In this document: positions 41,780 through 47,475 of the stretch, one piece after another
Numbering within the stretch: position 1 is the stretch's first letter
Layout: every line of letters starts with the position of its first letter
Assembly (NCBI RefSeq): GCF_037024155.1
Contig: NZ_JAYKTS010000031.1
Span: 1-47,475 of the forward strand
Reading direction: 5' to 3'
DNA length: 47,475 nt
Source: Bacillus sp. 2205SS5-2
Lineage (GTDB): Bacteria > Bacillota > Bacilli > Bacillales > Bacillaceae_K
Program-made: the position numbers and the translations under genes
Notes under the pieces: model-generated
Told to the model about the DNA's origin: nothing
The model's database searches: none
What the model saw: the letters and a program-made list of their open reading frames with translations, nothing else

Positions 41780-41808
41780 AAGGTAAGAGCATAAAGGGGG
41801 AGAATGCT

Positions 41809-43218
41809 GTGAGAGCAGATGAACAAAAACAATTGCAACTTGCAATAGGTGAAATCACAGAAATTGCTAAAGGATTTGGATTAGATTTTTATCCCATGAG
41901 ATATGAAGTGTGTCCAGCAGATATTATTTACACATTTGGAGCGTATGGAATGCCAACACGATTCTCTCATTGGAGCTTTGGTAAGCAGTTTTATAAAATG
42001 AAGCTACATTATGATTTAGGCTTAAGCAAAATATACGAACTTGTAATCAACTCAGATCCATGTTACGCCTTTTTGTTGGATTCAAATTCTCTTATCCAGA
42101 ATAAACTGATTGTTGCCCATGTACTTGCACATTGTGACTTCTTTAAAAACAATAGCCGTTTTCATAATACGAAGCGAGAAATGGTGGAGAGTATGGCAGC
42201 AACAGCTGATAGGATACGAGAGTATGAAATTCTACATGGAAAAGCGGAGGTAGAGAAATTTTTAGATGCAGTTCTTGCCATTGAGGAGCATATCGATCCA
42301 TCTTTAATACGTTCAAAGCTTACTTGGTCAATGAATGATGAGGACTGGGAACCCGACACACTACAAGCATCTCCTTATGATGATTTATGGTCATTAGATC
42401 ATGTTGGGAAGAAGGAAGAACCAAAAAAGAGAAAGAAAAAATTCCCACCTCAGCCTGAAAAAGATATAATGCTCTTCATTGAGCAATATAGTCGTGAATT
42501 AGAGGACTGGCAACGAGATATTTTGACTATGATGAGAGATGAAATGCTGTACTTTTGGCCACAGCTAGAAACCAAGATCATGAATGAAGGGTGGGCATCG
42601 TATTGGCATCAGCGGATTTTACGAGAAATGGATTTGACTAGCAGTGAATCCATTGAATTTGCCAAACTAAACGCTGGAGTGGTTCAACCTTCGCGCACTA
42701 GCATTAACCCTTATTATTTAGGCATCAAGATGTTTGAAGACATTGAAGAGCGCTACAATAATCCAACTGAAGAAATGAAGCAGCGAGGAGTTAAATCAGG
42801 TTCAGGTCGAGAGAAAATGTTTGAGGTTAGAGAAATCGAATCGGACATATCCTTCCTACGCAACTATTTGACAAAAGATCTTGTAATGAGAGAAGATATG
42901 TATCTTTTCCAAAAGCAAGGAAAAGACTATAAAATTGTGGATAAAACGTGGACAGAAGTACGCGACCAACTTGTAGGAATGAGAGTGAACGGGGGATTCC
43001 CGTATATCACAGTGAATGATGGGGATTATTTAAAAAATGGAGAACTTTATTTAAAGCATTGGTTTGAAGATGTTGAGCTTGATTTGAAATACTTAGAAAA
43101 GGTTCTGCCCTATGTACATCAATTATGGGGAAGAACGGTTCATATTGAAACAATGGTAGAAGCAAGGCAAATGTTATTTTCCTATGACGGGCGTAAAGTA
43201 CAAAGAAAATATTTATAA
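41809..43218 (+). CDS. spoVR: Stage V sporulation protein R
   Basis: A 469-residue cytoplasmic protein of the SpoVR family, needed in B. subtilis for proper cortex formation. Family marks are [70 protein letters not shown], the central [37 protein letters not shown] and [20 protein letters not shown]. Conserved His and Glu residues in these blocks suggest a metal site, but the activity is unknown. GTG 41809 follows AAAGGGGGAGAATGCT. A sigma-E-type promoter lies upstream and a terminator downstream. Confidence 0.96.
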   Translation: MRADEQKQLQLAIGEITEIAKGFGLDFYPMRYEVCPADIIYTFGAYGMPTRFSHWSFGKQFYKMKLHYDLGLSKIYELVINSDPCYAFLLDSNSLIQNKLIVAHVLAHCDFFKNNSRFHNTKREMVESMAATADRIREYEILHGKAEVEKFLDAVLAIEEHIDPSLIRSKLTWSMNDEDWEPDTLQASPYDDLWSLDHVGKKEEPKKRKKKFPPQPEKDIMLFIEQYSRELEDWQRDILTMMRDEMLYFWPQLETKIMNEGWASYWHQRILREMDLTSSESIEFAKLNAGVVQPSRTSINPYYLGIKMFEDIEERYNNPTEEMKQRGVKSGSGREKMFEVREIESDISFLRNYLTKDLVMREDMYLFQKQGKDYKIVDKTWTEVRDQLVGMRVNGGFPYITVNDGDYLKNGELYLKHWFEDVELDLKYLEKVLPYVHQLWGRTVHIETMVEARQMLFSYDGRKVQRKYL

Positions 43219-43222
43219 GGAG

Positions 43223-43251
43223 AAAAGCTGCCGTTCACAGGCAGCTTTTTT
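43223..43251 (+). terminator. Terminator of spoVR
   Basis: Stem AAAAGCTGCC / GGCAGCTTTT around GTTCACA, followed by TT, directly after the stop. Confidence 0.88.
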
Positions 43252-43323
43252 GCGAAAAAAATAAAGGGAATTGCTGGTTTGTTTCGAATTAGAATACAGA
43301 GAGATTTCTAAGGGGGAAAAGAA

Positions 43324-43833
43324 ATGCATGAAGAAGTGATCTTTAAGCAAATGAAATTTATTCGTCAGCGGACAATTGCTGTAATCGATGCCACGACTGA
43401 GGAAGTAGCGGAAGTTATACCAGCAGGATTTAAAAATAATATTCGTTGGAATCTAGGGCATATATTTGTTGCACAAGAGAATTTGATGAATTCATTTGTG
43501 GGAGGGACACCGGAATTGCCAGCTAGCTTTTTGGAAATGTTTTCGTTTAATACCAATCCTGGCTTGTGGAAGACTACTCCTCCAACACTATTGGAACTAA
43601 AAACGCTTTTAGAGGAACAACCAGTCAGACTTCAGGAGAAATTTTCTGGGCGACTGATTGAGAAAGGGGTCAAACCATTCAAGTTAAGTGAAGAAACTCA
43701 ATTTGACTATTTAGAAGAAGTGGTTTCATTTTCCAATTGGCATGAGGGGTTACACCAAGGAGCAATCACTAGCTTAAAAAGGGCGCAAGGAATAGAAGAG
43801 TTGTGGACGGCCGTTGCAGGAATAAAGAAGTAA
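43324..43833 (+). CDS. DinB-family protein
   Basis: A 169-residue four-helix-bundle protein. The three putative metal-binding His are visible: one in RWNLGHIFVAQENLM (about 40-54) and two in NWHEGLHQGAITSLKR (about 138-153). DinB/YfiT proteins are metal-dependent hydrolases or thiol transferases in some cases, but most are unassigned. GGGGGAAAAGAA precedes the ATG. Monocistronic. Confidence 0.88.
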   Translation: MHEEVIFKQMKFIRQRTIAVIDATTEEVAEVIPAGFKNNIRWNLGHIFVAQENLMNSFVGGTPELPASFLEMFSFNTNPGLWKTTPPTLLELKTLLEEQPVRLQEKFSGRLIEKGVKPFKLSEETQFDYLEEVVSFSNWHEGLHQGAITSLKRAQGIEELWTAVAGIKK

Positions 43834-44058
43834 TTAAAAAAACGGTGGTTTTCTTTAAAGTAGTTATGAATAGGTGGAGAATCATACAAAATAGCATACC
43901 GAATCGAACATGATTGATCCTCTTAATTTTCCTTACTAGTTATAAGATAATTGCATTTGAATTATCATACAAAATGACATGATGACAAGTGCTTTTGTCA
44001 ACGTATTAATTGGTATGTTAATTTTCATAGACGAAGTAGTTAATTGTGATTTTTTTGT
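43834..44058. other. Intergenic region downstream of the DinB gene
   Basis: AT-rich DNA with no credible frame or terminator. The rest of the 600-base gap holds a subfamily I repeat and the left end of an IS200/IS605 remnant. Confidence 0.4.
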
Positions 44059-44221
44059 AAGGCTCTTTCGTATACATTGATGCTATTTCATCTGATTTTA
44101 GATACAATTCTTCATTTTGTTGTTTATATTCATCAAAAAAAGACGAAAAGATACCCGCAGCAACGCTATCTAACAATTTATAGAATAGTTCGAGAAGTCA
44201 CAATTTTTGTGAAAGCATGCT
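44059..44221 (-). repeat. Subfamily I repeat without cassette, diverged
   Basis: AAGGCTCTTTCGTATACATT, then GCTATTTCATCTGATTTTAG, ATATTCATCAAAAAAAGACG, ATTTATAGAATAGTTCGAG and a degraded end TTTTTGTGAAAGCATGC. More mutated than most copies. Confidence 0.68.
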
Positions 44222-44299
44222 ATTGCTAATATGTACTTTCCGCACGGTATCGGTACTACTTAGTTTTCTTCATCGATTTTTAACTAGGTTTCCGAAAAG

Positions 44300-45110
44300 A
44301 ATTCTCTCACTTCAAGGAATGTGAAGGGCGTAGCCCAATGAGTAAGTTGGAGGTGAATTTTCGGTTGGCGTCAGCCAAAGTATTTGTAACTATTGGCAAA
44401 TTATGTTAAAAACAGTCTGTACATACAGAAAGGTTGATAACATAATGAAATTAGATAGTAATAAACATTCAGTCTTCCTTTTGCACTATCATCTAGTATT
44501 GGTAGTGAAATATCGTAGACAAATATTTGATGATAGTATGTCAAACTATGCAAAAGATATTTTTGTGAGAATAGGCCAGTCGTATAATATTTCGGTTGAA
44601 GATTGGAATCACGATAAAGACCATATACAGGTCATGTTCAAGGCACATCCTAATAGTGAATTATCCAAGTTTCTAAATGCTTATAAGAGTGCCAGTTCTC
44701 GATTGATAAAACGTGACTATCCCTTGGTTCGAAAAAAGCTTTGGAAAGAAATGTTTTGGTCAAGAAGCTTCTGTTTGATTACAACGGGCGGTGCTTCCAT
44801 AGAAACAATCAAACAGTCCATTGAAAAGCAAGGTAGGAAGTAGGTGTTGGTAATGTTGAAAGCATATAAGTATCGTCTCTATCCAAATAAGGAACAACGA
44901 ATATTGTTCGCAAAAACCTTCGGATGTGTGCGTTTGGTGTATAACAAAATGCTTGCAGATAGAATCAATTCTTATAAAAAATCTCAAGAATGCATAGACA
45001 AATCCATTAAACATCCTACTCCTGCACAATATAAAGCTGAATTTCCGTTTCTAAAGGAAGTGGATAGCCTTTCTTTAGCAAATGCACAAATGAATCTAAA
45101 GCAATTGATA
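44300..45110 (+). mobile_element. Decayed IS200/IS605-family element, copy 2
   Basis: Contains a complete tnpA and the first 85 or so codons of tnpB. Similarity to copy 1 stops after ATGCACAAATGAATCTAAA, where the DNA switches to unrelated sequence. Upstream, GGGCGTAGCCC (44326-44336) and TTGGCGTCAGCCAA (44365-44378) are hairpins of the type that TnpA recognises at the left end. Limits are approximate. The right end and the nuclease part are missing. Confidence 0.72.
44445..44843 (+). CDS. tnpA: IS200/IS605-family TnpA, Y1 transposase
   Basis: A 132-residue single-strand transposase that looks intact. The HUH motif is HYH in SVFLLHYHLVLVVKYRRQIF (about 14-16). The catalytic Tyr is in ELSKFLNAYKSASSRL, and the ending is that of the family. 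ATG 44445 is the usual start (MKLDSNKHSVFLLHYH); the frame is open upstream to 44403. AGAAAGGTTGATAAC precedes it. It could act on its own ends or on related elements if those survive. Confidence 0.88.
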   Translation: MKLDSNKHSVFLLHYHLVLVVKYRRQIFDDSMSNYAKDIFVRIGQSYNISVEDWNHDKDHIQVMFKAHPNSELSKFLNAYKSASSRLIKRDYPLVRKKLWKEMFWSRSFCLITTGGASIETIKQSIEKQGRK

Positions 45111-45149
45111 TGCTTTATCCTTCCACTCGTTAGAATTAGAGTGCAATGA
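44853..45149 (+). pseudogene. tnpB: Truncated TnpB, copy 2
   Basis: The first 85 or so residues (MLKAYKYRLYPNKEQRILFA ... SLANAQMNLK) match copy 1; the frame then reads 13 unrelated residues to a stop. All catalytic domains are missing. It is the shorter of two independently truncated copies. Confidence 0.82.
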
Positions 45150-45193
45150 TCAAGCTGAAATAGAATATTTTTAGAATTACAGGGAGTGAGAAT

Positions 45194-45754
45194 GTGTCAT
45201 TTAATCCTTGTTTGTCTGTTTATTCCATTATGAAGGATTTCAAACACCCATGGTTTATTGCTGGTGGATGGGCGATTGACCTTTTCCTTGGACAAGAAAC
45301 GAGACCTCATAGCGACATTGAGATTGGAGTTTACCGACATCATCAGTCTAGCTTGAAAAAACATTTGGAAGGCTGGACATTTCTAAAAGTGAACAAAGCA
45401 AACATACTGGCTTGGGAAGGGGAAAGACTTGAATTGCCTGTTCATGAACTTTATGCGATAAAGCAGGAACAAACACTGGAAATCCTTTTGAGTGAATCGA
45501 GCCAAGGTGACTGGGTCTTTAGAAGGGACCCAGCTATTACCGTCCCGTATGAATTAGCCTGGGCAGAATCGTCAAAAGGTATTCCTTACTTACAGCCAGA
45601 AATTGTTTTATTATATAAAGTGAATCAGAGTAGGAAGAAAGATCACCACGATTTTTTCGAGACATACAAGCACTTAGATGTTGACAAAAGAAAGTGGCTT
45701 AGAAAAGCGGTTTCTCATCATGAACCTTATCATGATTGGTTGAATTATCTTTAA
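45194..45754 (+). CDS. Nucleotidyltransferase-fold protein (aminoglycoside/lincosamide NTase-like)
   Basis: A 186-residue protein with a minimal nucleotidyltransferase core: HPWFIAGGWAIDLFLGQETRPHSDIEIGV. This is the GGWA(I)D...R-HSDIEI pattern of small antibiotic or sugar nucleotidyltransferases, with the metal-binding Asp/Glu pair in SDIEIGV. A third acidic residue may lie in LELPVHEL. A C-terminal KKDHHDFF block is also typical. It could be an antibiotic-modifying enzyme or a housekeeping enzyme; the sequence does not decide. GTG 45194 follows AGGGAGTGAGAAT. It starts 45 bases after the IS remnant. Confidence 0.75.
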   Translation: MSFNPCLSVYSIMKDFKHPWFIAGGWAIDLFLGQETRPHSDIEIGVYRHHQSSLKKHLEGWTFLKVNKANILAWEGERLELPVHELYAIKQEQTLEILLSESSQGDWVFRRDPAITVPYELAWAESSKGIPYLQPEIVLLYKVNQSRKKDHHDFFETYKHLDVDKRKWLRKAVSHHEPYHDWLNYL

Positions 45755-45900
45755 ATAATAGGACCTATAAATAGGAAAGTATGATAATTTCAGCAGATTT
45801 GGGGCAAAATCAGAACGGGAAAAACTAAGACAGTACTTTTTCAATAAATGGTAAGAAGATTCTCTACTATTAGGACAACTAGCTGAAAAAGGGTGAGAGG

Positions 45901-46647
45901 ATGAGGCAACAAATTCAGCAACAGCTCAAACGTTTGGAAGCTCAACATGATATAAAGATTCTTTTTGCTAGCGAAACAGGTAGCCGGGCTTGGGGATACC
46001 ATGGCCTTCAAAGTGACTATGATGTGCGATTTATATACGTTCACCGCACAGAATGGTATTTGTCGATTGAGCCCAAAAGGGATGTTTTGGATAATAATGA
46101 CGGTGAGTCTATAGATATGCATGGTTGGGAACTTAGGAAGACGCTGCAGCTGTTTCAAAAATCAAATCCGACTCTTTTGGAGTGGATTCATTCACCGATT
46201 GTTTATCAGGAGAATGAAATGTTTGTGAGAGAATTACGGAGGCTTGAAAAAGATGCGTTTAATCTTCGTCCAAGTTTGTACCATTATTTGAAGATGGCAG
46301 AAAATAATCAGGCTAAAGGTCTTTTGACAGCTAAACAGTATATTACAGTATTAAAGCCTGTGTTTCTTTGCCTCTGGTTATTAGAGAGAGAGGCATTCCC
46401 GCTGTTAAATATAGAGAAGTTATCGAATCATTTCACAAGAGGAACCATTTCTGATGAAGTTTCGCAACTTATACATATAAAAAAAACGCAACGACCAAGT
46501 ACTTCCTATTCTTCAACGATCTTGAAAAATTACTTTGAGGTGTCGATTGATACTATTCGAATGAAGGTGGAGGATACTCCTGTAAAGGCATACAATATAA
46601 CCGAAGCATTAAATAGCTTGTTTCAGGCTTGTTTACAAGAATTTTAA
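45901..46647 (+). CDS. Predicted nucleotidyltransferase (RlaP/YcgL family)
   Basis: A 248-residue protein. The polymerase-beta-like core is complete: FASETGSRAWGYHGLQSDYDVRFIYV with the G-S-R-A helix and the DxD pair, and a further acidic block DGESIDMHGWELRKTLQLF. The C-terminal half is helical (RPSLYHYLKMAENN, KPVFLCLWLLE). This is the family called RlaP, seen near RNA-repair genes in some bacteria; no ligase or RtcB is near here. AAAAAGGGTGAGAGG precedes the ATG. The neighbouring NTase gene is 147 bases upstream, and the two may be unrelated. Confidence 0.82.
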   Translation: MRQQIQQQLKRLEAQHDIKILFASETGSRAWGYHGLQSDYDVRFIYVHRTEWYLSIEPKRDVLDNNDGESIDMHGWELRKTLQLFQKSNPTLLEWIHSPIVYQENEMFVRELRRLEKDAFNLRPSLYHYLKMAENNQAKGLLTAKQYITVLKPVFLCLWLLEREAFPLLNIEKLSNHFTRGTISDEVSQLIHIKKTQRPSTSYSSTILKNYFEVSIDTIRMKVEDTPVKAYNITEALNSLFQACLQEF

Positions 46648-46675
46648 TAATATATATATTGAAAATTCAAACGAA

Positions 46676-46691
46676 TGTAACCTAGCTTACA
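46676..46691 (+). promoter_or_regulatory. Palindrome upstream of the DoxX gene
   Basis: TGTAACCTAGCTTACA has symmetrical arms (TGTAA-n-CTAG-n-TTACA), 62 bases before the start codon. It may be an operator. The promoter itself is not clear; TATGATAATACT near 46713 could be a -10 region. Confidence 0.4.
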
Positions 46692-46752
46692 TCTTTAATC
46701 AAACTCTTCTTTTATGATAATACTGTAGTCAAAATAAAAGGAGGGCAAAAAA

Positions 46753-47178
46753 ATGTCAAATAAAACAGAAATAGGGTTATTACTAGCACGAGTTGTGTTA
46801 GGGGCAATTATGCTCACGCATGGAATTGATAAGTTTATGAACATGGATATGGTAGTGGGGATGTTTACAGATATGTTTGAATTACCGGCATTTTTAGCGT
46901 ATGTTACTGCTATTATTGAAGTCGTAGCTGGTATTTCCTTAATATTAGGATTATTTGTCGAAATCTCTGCTGCCTTGCTTGGTTTAGTTATGATGGGGGC
47001 AATGGTAACAGTCAAATTCCAATTAGGATTTTTCGGAAATGGACAAATGGCAGGATGGGAACTTGATTTAGCTCTATTAGGTTTAGCATTTGTGTTAACA
47101 TTTGGAGGCAGTCGACTATTCGCATTATCTTCAATCATTGGCAAAGACTCAAGTGCTGTGGATCATCGAGTGGCATAA
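46753..47178 (+). CDS. DoxX-family membrane protein
   Basis: A 141-residue membrane protein with four transmembrane helices (about 8-25, 45-65, 72-92 and 105-122). The DoxX pattern is present: ARVVLGAIMLTHGIDKF, YVTAIIEVVAGISLILGLF and ELDLALLGLAFVLTFGGSR. Members occur beside quinone or thiol stress genes in Bacillus; no such gene is adjacent here. AAAAGGAGGGCAAAAAA precedes the ATG. Confidence 0.88.
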   Translation: MSNKTEIGLLLARVVLGAIMLTHGIDKFMNMDMVVGMFTDMFELPAFLAYVTAIIEVVAGISLILGLFVEISAALLGLVMMGAMVTVKFQLGFFGNGQMAGWELDLALLGLAFVLTFGGSRLFALSSIIGKDSSAVDHRVA

Positions 47179-47280
47179 AACTAATTTCCTTTTCAATGTT
47201 GGTGTTTCCACTTACAATAGTATAAACAAGATTTGTAGAGGACTTTGTAAATTATGGTCCACGAAGATATCGATTGGTTA

Positions 47281-47310
47281 GCCCACAGAAATCTATCTGT
47301 GGGCATTTTT
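47281..47310 (+). terminator. Terminator
   Basis: Stem GCCCACAGA / TCTGTGGGC around AATCTA, followed by ATTTTTTA, about 100 bases after the DoxX stop. Confidence 0.82.
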
Positions 47311-47333
47311 TATAGGGATCTTTTCTTATACAC

Positions 47334-47474
47334 TCAACTTTCGCAGACTGAAATAGGCAGGTAATCCTTGATGTAGTTAGGCAAGCCTGCAATCCATTGT
47401 TGTAGTTGACTATTGATTAGTTTTTGTACCTTTTTGTTGCTCTTTTTCAATGCATATTCAAGAAGCTCGATTAA
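47334..47474 (-). CDS. C-terminal part of a gene running off the window
   Basis: On the minus strand the last 46 codons (LIELLEYALKKSNKKVQKLI ... PNYIKDYLPISVCES) read open to a TGA at 47334-47336. The sequence is helical, Lys-rich and non-random. The motif QQWIAGLPNYIKDYL could belong to a replication, transposase or unknown protein; I cannot identify it from the tail. Confidence 0.6.
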   Translation of the reverse strand, partial: LIELLEYALKKSNKKVQKLINSQLQQWIAGLPNYIKDYLPISVCES

Positions 47475-47475
47475 T

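Overview
This window looks like a chromosomal segment of an AT-rich, spore-forming member of the Bacillaceae. The support is a CotF-like spore coat gene, spoVR, B. subtilis-type gene families (HelD, YodB/YodC, RocB, YpbS, BdbC, PgcA) and strong GGAGG-type ribosome binding sites. Several neighbourhoods keep the B. subtilis yhc/yhd/spoVR order as recalled: yhcT next to yhcU (24783-26254), pgcA then yhcY-yhcZ-yhdA and convergent yhdB (34588-39935), then spoVR (41809-43218). I cannot name the species. No tRNA, rRNA, CRISPR array or prophage was seen.

Layout. 1-6.1 kb: a metallo-beta-lactamase-fold hydrolase, a coat protein, a YciI-like protein, an exported five-repeat protein and an OmpR-type two-component system. 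6.1-12.6 kb: an accessory stretch with repeats, SIMPL-domain and proline/glycine-rich proteins, a cupin, a frameshifted acetyltransferase, an IS3-family element inserted in a repeat, a membrane-anchored orphan protein and a probable structured RNA. 12.7-19 kb: lactate dehydrogenase, a purine permease, RocB, and the divergent nitroreductase/HxlR pair. 19-24.5 kb: a 31-residue membrane peptide, an aberrant MscL, HelD, pirin and a WrbA-type flavoprotein. 24.7-33.2 kb: YhcT/YhcU, a thiol-redox pair, an oligo-1,6-glucosidase, a TetR regulator, a thioesterase, YpbS and a DUF1189 membrane protein. 33.5-39.9 kb: a decayed IS200/IS605 copy, PgcA, an SDR and the YhcYZ-YhdA operon. 40.7-47.5 kb: an exported protein, SpoVR, DinB, a second decayed IS200/IS605 copy, two nucleotidyltransferases, DoxX and the end of a gene running off the window.

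The most unusual feature is a family of dispersed, non-coding elements with GGCTSTTTTCG terminal inverted repeats. I count about 11 copies of subfamily I, 2-3 of II and 3 of III. Subfamily I carries, always at the same internal point, 0, 1 or 4 copies of a roughly 118-bp unit that is itself one long imperfect palindrome. Many copies lie within tens of bases of a start or stop codon, and one was the target of the IS3 element.

Regulatory signals that fit the neighbouring genes: two TGTGA-N6-TCACA (Rex/Fnr-like) sites upstream of ldh, an inverted PurR-box-like pair over a sigma-A promoter of the purine permease, a perfect 19-bp palindrome between yodC and yodB, and a sigma-E-like promoter before spoVR. 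All functional calls rest on reading the sequence and on remembered family features; no database search was run.
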